From Salvelinus alpinus (taxonomy: Eukaryota > Chordata > Actinopteri > Salmoniformes > Salmonidae), in the NCBI RefSeq assembly GCF_045679555.1, contig NC_092099.1, positions 11,392,076-11,456,075 on the forward strand: DNA of 64,000 nucleotides. Reading direction: 5' to 3'. Position 1 is the first letter of the stretch, and every line of letters begins with the position of its first letter. Below the pieces are notes generated by a model that saw only the letters and a list, made by a program, of their open reading frames with translations, was not told the origin of the DNA and did not search any database. Shown piece after piece: positions 10,758-22,240 of the stretch. The position numbers and the translations under genes are program-made.

Positions 10758-11039
10758 ATACCATATAAAATGAAACAGGCTCAGCATATTCACTGTTTAT
10801 TAGTGGCTAGGGTATACAGCATACCCTACACCTGGATGGCACATCACAAATAATCATCAGAGGGCTAAAGACTTCACTGGTTCATCATACATTGTTGTAA
10901 ACACAAGTCAATTGATTGTTGTAATGTCAATGAATTAATACACAATGCCGAGGTTAGTTTAGTGAAACGAATCTTTTAACAGTCTTCCATCTGTAGAAAA
11001 CTCCCTTGATGAACTGTTTATAGACTTCAAGGAACACTG

Positions 11040-11432
11040 ATAATTACAGCAAATGTATTTATTAAATTCATTTCACAATTCCATATAACTGGTCAACACA
11101 AATCATTTCAAAAATTGCAAATTAGATTATATAAAAATAACACTATGGAGAAAAAAAAAACTGAAACATGTCCCTGTCGCCAAAGGTTAAAATTAGCATT
11201 GTCACAGTTCAGTTGATTTAGCAAGTTTTGTAACTAGTTGTGGCTAAGAGAAAGGTCTCAGCAGCTGGTTGGAGGGAATAATCATGTTTCACATTAGCCA
11301 TGTGGTATCTGCTCTAGTCTTGTCAGCATCCCAAATGGCACCCTATAGGGCACCTATAGGGCTCTGGTCAAAAGTAGTGCAATATATATGGAATAAGGTG
11401 CCACTTAGGATGTCGCCCTAGTCTTCAGCATC
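11040..11432 (-). other. UMPS: Probable UMPS 3' untranslated region
   Basis: This sequence follows the UMPS stop codon on the minus strand. An AATAAA hexamer lies at about 11063-11058 and another near 10800. A GTGCACTAC-family MITE (11327-11413) is embedded in it. The 3' end is inferred from the hexamer only. Confidence 0.45.
11327..11413. repeat. GTGCACTAC-family MITE in UMPS 3' region
   Basis: Short palindromic copy starting CATCCCAAATGGCACCCTAT and ending in the inverse GGAATAAGGTGCCACTTAGG. It lies about 20 bp beyond the UMPS stop codon. Confidence 0.75.
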
Positions 11433-14294
11433 TCATTGGCTAGATGTGTTGAGTCTCTTGGTGTATGCGTTCCAGCCTGCCTCTCTGTACTCTGCAGCAG
11501 CCTTCACTCTATCAGAGGCCCCCAGGATACCACGGCCCACGATGATGATGTCAGAGCCTTTTTTACATATCACATCATCAGGACTGGAGTACTGCTGGCC
11601 CAGACCATCTCCTGAAACAGAAAGGATGGAGATTATGATCAATGAACAGTGTGGTGCTGAAGAAAACACCACCCTAGTTTGTTGCCGAAGAGGTTAAAAA
11701 AACACACAACGAAAACAAGGGCTGCATTCAAAATGGCACTCCATTCTCAACATAGTACATTACTTTTGATCAGGGCCCATAGGGCTCTGGTCAAAAGTAG
11801 TGCACTATGTAGGTAATAGGAAGCCAATACGGACACAACCGAGATAAGTGACCCAGTCTTCATTTATTGGACACCGGCACCATCTAGCGGCAAGGAGAGC
11901 TTACAACAGGACAATGACAGAACACTGGACAGGATGGATGAAGTGGTTAACGGGTATAGAGTGTGGTACCTCCTGACTGCATCTGCACCCCTGGAGTCAT
12001 GTGTACAAACTCAGGCTTGTTGCTGATCTTGGAACCAGAGATGAACCCAAAAACAAAATCAGAGTGCTCCTCAGCCATTTTCACCTATGGAATGACAGAG
12101 ACAAAAATCACATGAGAGAGATTAAGGATTACATTAAGGAATCCAACTATTACTACAGTTAAGCTGTCCGATGCAAACATCCTTATTAAAACATACTAGA
12201 ATGTAATCAGGCTTTCACTGTGACCCTGCAAGATGACACTGTGTCCTGAATTGTAACACATTGCAGAGAGCTGTGGGAGGTTAGAGAGATGGACGGAACA
12301 TTCTGAGGAACGGCTTGCTGGAGCGCTTTGCTTACCACAGCCTGCGTATAGTCCCCTGTTGCTAGGGAACCCTGGGAGCTCATCTGACCTATGAGGACAC
12401 AGCCGCGGTCCAGCGGACGGCCCACCGCACTGAGCCCCTTCACCACCCCAGGGCCTGGTACCGCATGGGCATTAACGATGTGAGACCACGAGGAGATCTG
12501 GTAGAGCCCACCTGAGAAATAGAGGAAAACACACAACAGTCAGAAGACTTAGAAATAATAGCAACCAGGTATTAATTAGGATGGATTAGGATTGAAAAGC
12601 ATGTTTCAAAAGGTTAAGGGGACAACTGTTGTACAACAATGCCCCTTATTTTCTGGAGTTGGACAATGTGTCTATTTTAACACGGGGCGCGTTAGTTTTG
12701 CATAGCCTGGGGCCCTGGGCGGGAAGAGTTTGCACATTTAAAGTGAAATCACCCCCCACCGAGGGCACACAGCAATGCAAAACAAGTGCGCCCACTAATC
12801 ACCTTCATACTGGTGCTTGACCGTGTTCCCGATGTCGGCAAACTTGCGGTCCTCAAAGATGAGGAAGTTGTGTTTGAGGCCCAGGTCCCTGAGGGACTGG
12901 GTGAAGGCTGGGCTGAAGTCCTGAAGGATGTCCACGTGGGTCTTCAACACACACATCTGAGGCCCCAGAGTGTCGGCCAGCTGCAGCAGCTCCTCGCAGC
13001 ACGTCATGTCCGCCGACACACATAGATTGGTCTTCTTTTCTTCCATCAGTCTGAGGAGCTGGGCGGCCAGAGGGTGTGTATTCTGGAGCTGAGCCCTGTC
13101 TCCATAGCTCAGCTCCGCCGACTTGCAGGGCTTTTTGGTTGCAGGTGAGCCGTTCTTCTCCTCCTCGCCAGAGGGCTTGTAGGTGTTGTTCTCCTGGATG
13201 AACCTGCACACGCTCTGGGCCATGGAAGAGTCGATGCAATCCGCCTGGAACAGGGTGTTGAGGAGTTTGGAGATGGAGATGACGGAGTGGAGCGTGATGC
13301 CCCTCTTGGCCAGCATGGCTTCGCCGCCCTGCTCCCTGTCCATCAACACGATGGCATCCGTCACCTTTAAACCCTCCGCCTGGAGCACCAGAGCCGTCTC
13401 CATGACGCTGCTGCCGCTGGTCACTACATCCTCGATGATCAGACACGTGTCTCCAGGGTGAATAGTCCCCTCTATAATCTTCTTAGTTCCTAGGATCAAG
13501 AGATGGAACATATTGTGGCCATGATGGATGTCTGATATGAGAGATCTGAAATCTATTTAGACTGATGAAATGCTCTAACACTTGCTAGCTCCAACTTTAG
13601 AATGAACTGACGGGATGCATAAAAATACATTTTAAAAAACTCTCATAAAGAGAACAATCAAATTTGACCATCATGAAATCGCACCATACTCTTTGGCTTC
13701 TTTTCTTCGGATGAGCATGGGCAGCTCGTGTTTGGAGCAGATGATTGTAGCCAGGGGTAGAGCAGTGTATGGGACTCCACACACAGAGCTGTATTTTAAG
13801 TCCTCATCTTTGGCGCGTTGATAAAGAAGACTTGACACCTAAAGGCAAACAAACCCGTATTCAACAAACTCCAACTAATGAGCTCGTAACATACATTTTA
13901 CAACTTGATTTGATTGCCTCCGAACAGACATAGTTCCGCGTTTCCCAAACTCGGTCCTCAGGACCCTAAGGGGTACACGTTTTGTTTTTTGCCCTAGTAA
14001 TCAAGCTTTGATAATTTGAATGAGCTGTATAGTGCTAGAGCAAAAACCAAAACGTGCACCCCATTTGGGTCCCCATGACTGAGTTTGGGAAACGCTGACA
14101 TTGCTGTTGTTTCCATTACTCATGGAAAACACGTGTTTACAAACCTGGTTCATGAGAGTTGGGTAAGAAACAATAACTCTGAGATCAAAATAAATCGGCG
14201 AGGTTATTCCACTCTTCAGCGTGAACGTTCCGAATTTCACTGCCTGAACATCATGCAACTTTAAGATTAAAGTTTTAAGGCAAACGTTTTCCAT
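11433..14294 (-). CDS. UMPS: Uridine monophosphate synthetase, complete (six exons)
   Basis: The exons in coding order are 14294-14145, 13838-13685, 13489-12803, 12511-12336, 12084-11970 and 11611-11433. All junctions are GT-AG and in frame; they total 1461 nt and 486 residues, against 480 in human. The bifunctional cytosolic enzyme does the last two steps of de novo pyrimidine synthesis: orotate plus PRPP to OMP, then OMP to UMP. The orotate phosphoribosyltransferase half (about residues 1-215) has [33 protein letters not shown] and the PRPP loop [12 protein letters not shown] (about 118-129). The decarboxylase half has LKTHVDI and [12 protein letters not shown] with catalytic Asp314, Lys316 and Asp319. 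Next come [25 protein letters not shown], the phosphate-binding QQYSSPDD and [10 protein letters not shown]. The ATG at 14294-14292 is the first in frame that fits the family. Confidence 0.95.
11721..11840. repeat. GTGCACTAC-family MITE in UMPS intron 5
   Basis: Both arms are visible: AAAATGGCACTCCATTCTC and GGTAATAGGAAGCCAATACG around CTGGTCAAAAGTAGTGCACT. Confidence 0.7.
13935..14097. repeat. Palindromic MITE in UMPS intron 1
   Basis: It has terminal inverted repeats GTTTCCCAAACTCGGTCCT and GACTGAGTTTGGGAAAC. The inner arms are also inverted (GGGGTACACGTTTTG against CAAAACGTGCACCCC in mirrored form). It is non-coding and resembles a hAT or Harbinger-type miniature element of fish. Confidence 0.65.
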
Positions 14295-14400
14295 TTTCAA
14301 TGTTTTAACTACGCTAGCAAATATTAGTAGGCTAGACAGCGGTCTCTCTCGTCAAGCGGCAGCTCGTCAGACACTTAAAAAAGTGCTTCCGGGTCATGGA
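14295..14400 (-). promoter_or_regulatory. UMPS: UMPS promoter region, TATA-less
   Basis: No TATA box is visible on the minus strand above the ATG. An ETS/GABP-type motif CCCGGAAG (14392-14385) lies about 95 bp upstream, as is common for housekeeping genes. The function is inferred from motif and position. Confidence 0.35.
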
Positions 14401-14552
14401 ATTTTCTAAATAAAGGTCCACAATTTAATATTAGAAACGTGTCATTAACATGTATTTAGTCATGATATATGCTTTTTTTTGTCTAAACATTAACAGTTAT
14501 TAATATTTGTTCATATTTAAGTGACAGGTCCATTACATTTCGGTCAAATAAA

Positions 14553-14878
14553 TGCCCCCAATGCAATACACTGTATATGAAATACATACTGGCTTATAGA
14601 AAGAAAACTATTCTAGGTGCTGAAGTAAAAGTGGGGTTGGGACTACTCACTAGGGTCTATAGAATCTATATATTGTGTTATTTCATGGGGGACAGAGGTC
14701 TACATGCCCAGTAACACTTTCTACTCCAACCCACTCCATTGGTCCCAATACAATACACCATTTATTTTACGTATTGGCTTATAGAGAGAAAACTATTCTA
14801 GGTGCCGAAGTAGAAGTGGGGTTGGGATTTTCTCAGTAGGGTCTGTAGAATCTAGATATGGTGTTATTTCATGGGGGA
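14553..14878 (+). repeat. Two-copy tandem repeat, period about 185 bp
   Basis: The block with GGCTTATAG, AAAACTATTCTAGGTGC, AAGTGGGGTTGGGA, AGGGTCT, AGAATCTA and GTGTTATTTCATGGGGGA occurs at 14591-14691 and again, about 90% alike, at 14776-14876. It is non-coding. Confidence 0.75.
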
Positions 14879-15075
14879 TATATATTAGATTAGAATATAT
14901 TTTAGATTCTTCAAATAACCACTCTTTGCCTTGATGACAGCTTTGCACACTCTTGGCATTCTCTCAACCAGCTTCACCTGGAATGCTTTTCCAACAGTTT
15001 TGAAGGAGTTCCCATATATGCTGAGTACTTGTTAGCTGCTTTTCCTTCACTCTGCGGTCTGACTCATCCCAAACC

Positions 15076-15178
15076 AGTAAAGTGGTTGTTCCACTGGATA
15101 TCATAAGGTGAATGCACCAATTTGTAAGTCGCTCTGGATAAGAGCGTCTGCTAAATGACTTAAATGTAAATGTAAATC
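15076..15178 (+). repeat. Severely truncated L2 LINE tail inside the Tc1 element
   Basis: Only the last 100 bp or so of the LINE is present, in plus orientation: GTGGTTGTTCCACTGGATAT through AAGTCGCTCTGGATAAGAGC to the AAATGTAAATGTAAAT tail. It splits the Tc1 sequence between CATCCCAAACCA and CTCAATTTGGTTGAG. Confidence 0.8.
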
Positions 15179-16149
15179 TCAATTTGGTTGAGAATGGGGA
15201 TTGTGGAGGCCAGGTCATCTGATGCAGCACTCCATCACTCTCGTTCTTGGTCAAATAGCCCTTACACAGCCTGGAGGTGTGTTGGGTCATTGTCCTGTTG
15301 AAAAACAAATGATAGTCCCACTAAGCCCAAACCAGATGGGATGGCATATCGCAGCAGAATGTTGTGGTAGCCATGCTGCTTAAGTGTGCCTTGAATTCTA
15401 AATAAATCACACAGTGTCACCAGCAAAGCACCTCCACACCATAACACCTCCTCCATGCTTTACGGTGGGAAATACACTTGCAGAGATCATCCGTTCACCC
15501 ACACCACGTCTCACAAAGACACAGCGGTTGGAACCAAAAATCTGACATTTGGACTCCAGACCAAAGGACAAATTTCCACCGGTCTAATGTCCATTGCTTA
15601 TGTTTCTTGGCCCAAGCAAGTCTCTTCTTATTGGTGTCTTTTAGTAGTGGTTTCTTTGCAGCAATTTGATCATGATGGCTTAATTCACACAGTCTCCTCT
15701 GAACAGTAGATGTTGAGATGTGTCTGTTACTTGAACTCTGTGAAGCATTTATTTGGGCTGCAATTTCTGAGGCTGGTAACTCTAATGAACTTATCCTCTG
15801 CAGCAGAGGTAATTCTGGGTCTTCCATTCCTGTGGCGGTCCTCATGAGAGCCAGTTTCATCATAGCACTTGATGGTTTTTGCGACTGCACTTGAAGAAAC
15901 TTTGACAGATTGACTGACCTTCATGTCTTTAAGTATTGATGGACTGTCATTACTCTCTGCTTATTTGAGCTGCTCTTGCCATAATATGAACTTGGTCTTT
16001 TACCAAAAAGGGCTATCTTCTTTATACCACCCCTACCTTTTCACAACACAACTGATTGGCTCAAACACATTAAGAACAATAAAAAATCCACAAATTAACT
16101 TTTAACAAGACACACATGTTAATTGAAATGCATTCCAGGTGACTACCTC

Positions 16150-17319
16150 ATTTACATTTACATTTACATTTACATTTAAGTCATTTAGCAGACGCTCTTA
16201 TCCAGAGCGACTTACAAATTGGTGCATTCACCTTATGATATCCAGTGGAACAACCACTTTACAATAGTGCATCTAACTCTTTTAAGGGGGGGGGGGGGTT
16301 AGAAGGATTACTTTATCCTATCCTAGGTATTCCTTAAAGAGGTGGGGTTTCAGGTGTCTCCGGAAGGTGGTGATTGACTCCGCTGACCTGGCGTCGTGAG
16401 GGAGTTTGTTCCACCATTGGGGTGCCAGAGCAGCGAACAGTTTTGACTGGGCTGAGCGGGAACTGTACTTCCTCAGAGGTAGGGAGGCGAGCAGGCCAGA
16501 GGTGGATGAACGCAGTGCCCTTGTTTGGGTGTAGGGCCTGATCAGAGCCTGAAGGTACGGAGGTGCCGTTCCCCTCACAGCTCCGTAGGCAAGCACCATG
16601 GTCTTGTAGCGGATGCGAGCTTCAACTGGAAGCCAGTGGAGAGAGCGGAGGAGCGGGGTGACGTGAGAGAACTTGGGAAAGTTGAACACCAGACGGGCTG
16701 CGGCGTTCTGGATGAGTTGTAGGGGTTTAATGGCACAGGCAGGGAGCCCAGCCAACAGCGAGTTGCAGTAATCCAGACGGGAGATGACAAGTGCCTGGAT
16801 TAGGACCTGCGCCGCTTCCTGCGTGAGGCAGGGTCGTACTCTGCGAATGTTGTAGAGCATGAACCTACAGGAACGGGTCACCGCCTTGATGTTAGTTGAG
16901 AACGACAGGGTGTTGTCCAGGATCACGCCAAGGTTCTTAGCACTCTGGGAGGAGGACACAATGGAGTTGTCAACCGTGATGGCGAGATCATGGAACGGGC
17001 AGTCCTTCCCCGGGAGGAAGAGCAGCTCCGTCTTGCCGAGGTTCAGCTTGAGGTGGTGATCCGTCATCCACACTGATATGTCTGCCAGACATGCAGAGAT
17101 GCGATTCACCACCTGGTTATCAGAGGGGGGAAAGGAGAAGATTAATTGTGTGTCGTCTGCATAGCAATGATAGGAGAGACCATGTGAGGATATGACAGAG
17201 CCAAGTGACTTGGTGTATAGCGAGAATAGGAGAGGGCCTAGAACAGAGCCCTGGGGGACACCAGTGGTGAGAGCACGTGGTGCGGAGACAGATTCTCGCC
17301 ACGCCACCTGGTAGGAGCG
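16150..17319 (-). mobile_element. 5'-truncated L2 LINE, second copy, nearly identical to the first
   Basis: It holds the last 1.15 kb of the LINE on the minus strand: the reverse transcriptase palm (GVPQGSVLGPLLFSLYT, YADDTQLIFSF) to the stop, then the ACATTT-repeat tail at 16150-16180. By eye it differs from 3507-4671 at only a handful of positions plus the G-run length, so both inserted recently. The target inside the Tc1 element is marked by CCTCAT on both sides. The 5' junction carries an inverted copy of the flank. Confidence 0.9.
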
Positions 17320-17582
17320 GATCTCAACCAGCCTCATGAGGCTGGTTGAGAGAATGCCAAGAGTGTCTAAAGCTGTCATCAAGGAAAAGGGTGACTATTT
17401 GAAGAATCTCAAACATAAAATACATTTTGATTTGTTTAACACTTTTTTGGTTACGACATGATTCCATATGTGTTATTTCATAGTTTTGATGTCTTCACTA
17501 TTATTCTACAATGTAGAAAATAGTAGAAATAAAGAAAAACCCTTGAATGAGTAGGTGTTCTAAAACTTTTGACAGGTAGTGT

Positions 17583-18609
17583 ACATCACATTGGGGTTTA
17601 GACCAGGGCACAGTACTATTACTGCAACAACATTAGTTTTAAATAATATTGTCAATGCTTTACATTGGAACATTAATTGTGCTGCCTTGTTTGTGGACTA
17701 TTGTGGCCAGGTTAAATCTCAATTCCTTGAAGTGCATAAAGGGGTACCCCAGGGTTCGATTCTGGAGCCACTATTATTTACGCTGTATATAAATAACATT
17801 AGAAATACTGTGAAAAATGTGAATAATCTTTATGCTGATGATACAGTATGGTATTCTGTTGCACCATCTGTAAATCAAGCCTTTTCACATTTGTAGTCTG
17901 ATTTCCAAGCACTACAGTCACTCTTGGATCTTAAGTTGGTACTTAATGCAAACAAAACTAAATGCATGCTATTTTCTAGGTTTTCCATACTTAAGTAACC
18001 TTGAAATTACTAGCCTGAACAAAACACATTGTTTTGTGAGTTCCCTCCCTCTTTATAAATATCTTGGTATCCGGCTAGATGATCAATTGGAGATCAAAAT
18101 GGGATGATTCTACAGAAATAGAGCATGTGTAGTCTTTTGATAATAGAAAGAAAGCTGTCCAGGCCACTTTTATGTCTGTTTTAGATGCAGCTTCCACACT
18201 TAAACCTCTAGATGCTGTTTTCCATTGTGCCCGTAGATTCATTACTCCCGATTAATCTTATAACTCACCATTGCGTATTGTATCAAAAGGAGGGTTGGGC
18301 CTCTCTATTTGTAAGAAGAGAGCAGCATTCCCTTTGTTTATTTACCATGAGCTCCTGCAGAAACACTCGGCAAGGTCAAAACAATAGAATACCGTAGAAG
18401 AGCACAAGAGGTTCCAAGGGTTGCTTCTGATTTAGGGAATAGCTGCTTTGGTTTTTATGCTCCACAGATGTGGAATGTGTTGCAGGGGAGGCTCAGGCTT
18501 GAATGCCTGTTGCCCTTTATGATGTGTGTGTTTGTATTGTGCAGGGCTCATTTGAAAAATGGGACTTGGTATCAATATGACACCCTGTAAAATAAAGGTT
18601 AGTAAATCA
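17583..18609 (+). pseudogene. Non-LTR reverse transcriptase relic
   Basis: Read in plus orientation, it shows GFRPGHSTITATTL, KGVPQGSILEPLLFTLYIN (the usual G after the L is replaced by E) and LYADDTVWYSV, then stops. Further on, degraded reading shows FYAPQMWNVLQ-like codons near 18450 and a 3' end with AAAATAAAGGTTAGTAAAT. It belongs to a different LINE family from the L2 copies. It has no endonuclease and several stops and frameshifts, so it is dead. Confidence 0.7.
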
Positions 18610-18610
18610 A

Positions 18611-20036
18611 ATACAAGTCTCTGAGAGCTTTCCACACTGGATTGTGCAACATTTGCCCATTATTATACTGAACAAAAACATCAACCCCACATGTAACAAT
18701 TTCAACAATTTTACTGAGTTACAGTTCATGTAAGGAAATGAGTCAATTGAAATATTCATTAGGCCCTAATCTATGGATTTCACATGACTGGGCTGGGGCG
18801 CAGCCATGGGTGGGCCTGGGAGGGCATAGGACCACCCACTGGGGAGCCAGGCCCAGCCAATCAGAATGAGTTTTTCCCCACAAAAGGGCTTTATTACAGA
18901 CACAAATAATCCTCAGCTGTCCGGGTGGCTGGTCTCAGACGATTCCGCAGGTGAAGAAGCTGGATGTGGAGGTCCTGGGCTGGCGTGGTTACATGTGGTC
19001 TGCGGTTGTGAGGCTGTTTGGACGTACTGCCAAATTCTGAAAAACAACGTTGGAGGCAGCATATGGTAGAGAAACTAACATTCAATTATCTAGCAACAGC
19101 TCTGGTGGACATTCCTGCTGTCAGCATTCCAATTGCACGCTCCCTCAAAAGCTGTGGCATTGTGTTGTGTGACAAAACTGCACATTTTAGAGTGGCCTTT
19201 TATTGTCCCCAGTACAAGGTGCACTTGTGTAATGACCATGCTCACTAACAGGGACGTAAACAAATGTGTGCACAACATTTTAGAGAAATAAGCTTTTTGT
19301 GAGCATTGAACATTTCTGGGATCTTTAATTTCAGTTCATGAGACATGGGACCAACACTTTACATGTTGCGTTTATGTTTTTGTTCAGTGATTTTCAAAAT
19401 TCTTCAAGCTCTGTCAAATTGGTTGAATGATCATTGCTGTTTTAAAGTCACCATTGTTCTCATGGTGAAATCCCTGAGGGGTTTCCTTCCTCTCCACAAC
19501 TGAGTTAGGAAGGTCTGTATCTTTGTAGTGACTGGGTGTATTGATACACCATCCAAAGTATAATTAATAACTTCACCGTGATATTCAATGTCTGTTTTTT
19601 TATTTTATTTGTACCCATATACCAATAGGTGCCCTTTGTGAGGCATTGGAAAACCTCCCTGCTCTTTGTGATTGAATCTGTGTTTGACATTTACTATTCG
19701 ACTGAGTGACCTTACAGATCATTTTATGTGGGGTACAGAGATGAGGTAGTCATTCAAAAACCATGTTAAACACTTAGTGCACACAGAGGCCATGCAACTT
19801 ATGTGACTTGTTAACTTATTTAGGCTTGCTATAACAAAGGGGTTGAATTCTTATTGACTCAAGACATTTCAGCTTTTAATGTTTTATTCATTTCTAACAT
19901 AATTCCACTTTGACATGGGGTATTGTGTGTAGGCCAGTGACACAAAATCTCAATTTAATCCATTTTAAATTCAGGCTGTAACACAACAAAATGTGGGGAA
20001 AGTCAAGGGGTATGAATAGTTTCAGAAGGCACTGTA
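18611..20036 (-). mobile_element. Tc1-like element (GGCACTGTA family), broken and invaded
   Basis: The left part is only 18611-18662 (ending ACATTTGCCCATTATTA). The right part, 19391-20036, runs from TTCAAAATTCTTCAAGCTCT to the terminal TTTCAGAAGGCACTGTA. The same right-hand sequence recurs at 35727-36371 and 56870-57181. Most of the transposase is deleted. Another Tc1 element (18663-19390) lies inside. Confidence 0.75.
18663..19390 (-). mobile_element. Internally deleted Tc1-like element nested in another Tc1
   Basis: Its ends are TATACTGAACAAAAACATCA on the left and GTTTATGTTTTTGTTCAGTG on the right, which are inverted copies. Inside, on the minus strand, only the N-terminal DNA-binding part of a transposase remains: RCFSEFGSTSKQPHNRRPHV and TPAQDLHIQLLHLRNRLRPA at about 19085-18894. 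The catalytic DDE domain is gone. Confidence 0.85.
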
Positions 20037-22012
20037 ATCTTAAGCATTTTACCACTTAGTTTTAGGTAGCAATAGTATCACATCTTGCTAACGCGAAGCA
20101 GAACTGATTCACCAATTTGCTCAGTAGTAGGTTTGAAGCACTGTACCATGGCGCATACTGCCAGCTTTGTATTTGGTTAGGCAGGTACACATGGTTCTAG
20201 TTTTATGGTTGTTTATGAGTTGCCATTCAATTGCCTTGCCTGTAGGTATGAGAAAAATGTAACCAGCATAACACTTAAACATTTGATGACGAAGATTGAT
20301 TTTTGTGAGAGAGTCGACATACTGTACTGTACATCCTACTTATAGGAATGCTTAATGTGCTTCACAAATGGCACCCTATTCCTATATAGTGCACTGTTTG
20401 ACCAGTGCTATAGACCCTGGTCAAAACTAGTGCACTATGTAGGGAATAGGGTGCCATTTGGGAAGCATCCTTAGAGAACGTTGAAGTACACAGGACGTGG
20501 GAATGATGGGGCTCTGCGTCCGCTGTTACAAAATGTTAGAAACAAACATCCTTCCATAATTTGAATAAATAAATAACGATTTAAAATCAATCAAGTTATA
20601 CCAGTTCTCATATTTAAATAAACAATACATCCAGAAATTAAGTAATTCAGGCCTGGGTTTTCAAATCCTACACTATTGGGGCAATACTACATTAAGTGTT
20701 CTAGACTCTGAGTGCTAATTGCACAAGTAAACAATCATATTGAGTAAACGGGTGACCAGTACTAAGTGTCACAGGTGGGATCTGAACCCCAGTCTCTGAG
20801 CTCAGGAAACCAACATCTCAAAAGGTCCAATGCAGCTGTTTTTTGTCTCAATATCAAATCATTTCTAAAAATTAAGTGCCTTATTGTGATTGTTTTCAAT
20901 TAAAATGATCAAAAAGAAACCAAAAATAGCTTCCTAGCAAAGAACAATTTCTCAAATAAGAACTTTGCTAGGACTGTCTGGGAGTGGTCTGAGTGGGGAG
21001 GGGGAAACTATAAACTAGCTGTTATTGGCTGAGAGGTTTGGAACTCTCTTATTGGTCTAATAAAGAGATGCTCACCAGGCAGGTCAAAACTCCATCCCAA
21101 CAAAACAGGCTGACATTTCAAACAGCTCTTACACTAAAAGGGTATTATCATAATTTTCACAATTCCACAGTATTATTCCAACCTCATATTGTGGAAATAT
21201 AGAACACAGGAAAGTCACGTTTGTGACTGCACTGGCCGTTTAACCATTAGACCAAAATTCCTCTTGGGCTGAGGGTGACACTGATTTTGAATTCGCAGGC
21301 AGTCCGACTCACCTCAACTACATGAGCGATGAGAGCTAATGTGAAGACTTCAGATTTGTTGTAAATGATTTGGGTCTAAGAACAGAAATATGCCACTCAT
21401 TGTTTGGTCACTGCCCTATTTGGATTGAAATTGCAGCCTGTCCCTCCAGCTTTGAACATTCAATCACAACTAAACCTGAGATTTATGAATGGTGAACCAA
21501 CAAAATGCATTCAAAGTGAGCTTGGAGGTGACAGACGTGTACTGACAAACAAGAATGATGTACAAAGTGATGTGAGAAGTTAATCGTGTTAGATTCTTTT
21601 CATTCATATCTCAAACCGCACCATTGGAAAAATAGCCGTTATACTATATCTTCTAAGGGATCAACACTGAATATTTCTTCACATACAATAGCACTCCTAC
21701 AAAGGCTGACCACATTCTACAATAAATTACATTCAACAGTTTATATTACCGTTCATAGATCTTTCTCTGAGAGTTAGTTAATCATTTCCAAGGATAATAT
21801 ATTACAATTTTGGCATTTCCAATACATGGACACCATAAGAGTGCTTCATACTACAGCTCTGAAACATCTCAAACAATCAAATGCCAATGTCTTGTCTTCT
21901 GGCATCTTGAACACAGTAATGATATTCACACAACATGTTTGTTGACAAGTTACAGTAGTATCTACTATCCAGAGATGGAAAACCATGTTTCAATGGCAAC
22001 ATTGATGATGAG
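20037..22012. other. Downstream flank of KALRN, no gene recognised
   Basis: It probably includes the KALRN 3' untranslated region next to 22240. I see no confident AATAAA on the minus strand close to the stop. A GTGCACTAC-family MITE lies at 20360-20470. Confidence 0.45.
20360..20470. repeat. GTGCACTAC-family MITE
   Basis: Both arms are visible, AATGGCACCCTATTCCTATA and TAGGGAATAGGGTGCCATTT. Confidence 0.8.
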
Positions 22013-22170
22013 TCCTGGGGTGTAATCATTAGTCCAAACCGTTGCAAAAAAGTTTAGTTTAGCAACAAAAACAAGTTTCTATTGGACAAATTCAGGTAGG
22101 TCCCTCCCCGTTTGGTTCAGTTGACTTCGGTTTGGTTCTGTTTAGTGCCTAGTGAATACACCCCTGTAGT
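22013..22170. repeat. GGGGTGTAATCA-type MITE in the KALRN 3' region
   Basis: It starts GGGGTGTAATCATTAGTCC and ends AGTGAATACACCCCTG, with TTCTATTGGACAAATTCAGG inside. The same family, in inverse orientation, is at 38291-38449. Confidence 0.7.
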
Positions 22171-22240
22171 ACTACTAACAGAGTGTTTCGTTTCACCTTT
22201 GTTGTGTTCATAGGGTGTTAATTGGCTGTTCACAGGGTGA

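Larger units (their letters stand above)
14893..17582 (-). mobile_element. Tc1-like transposon, interrupted by two L2 fragments
   Basis: The transposase reads on the minus strand in broken pieces. The helix-turn-helix part lies at about 15924-15727 (SSSAVAKTIKCYDETGS, HRNGRPRITSAAED). The middle lies at 15890-15495 ([28 protein letters not shown]). The C-terminal part is near 15456-15262 with FVFQQDNDPTHLQ, which holds a catalytic Asp. The right terminal region ends GGTGTTCTAAAACTTTTGAC and AGGTAGTGTA at 17582. The left end starts internally at AATATATTTTAGATTC, so about 200 bp of the left terminal repeat is missing. A 103-bp LINE tail (15076-15178) and a 1.2-kb truncated LINE (16150-17319) interrupt it. 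Several frameshifts make it non-autonomous. Confidence 0.85.

Noticed and set aside
12853-13446. Long open frame on the minus strand overlapping UMPS exon 3
   Set aside because: It is an alternate frame of the GC-rich UMPS exon. The in-frame reading is clearly UMPS.
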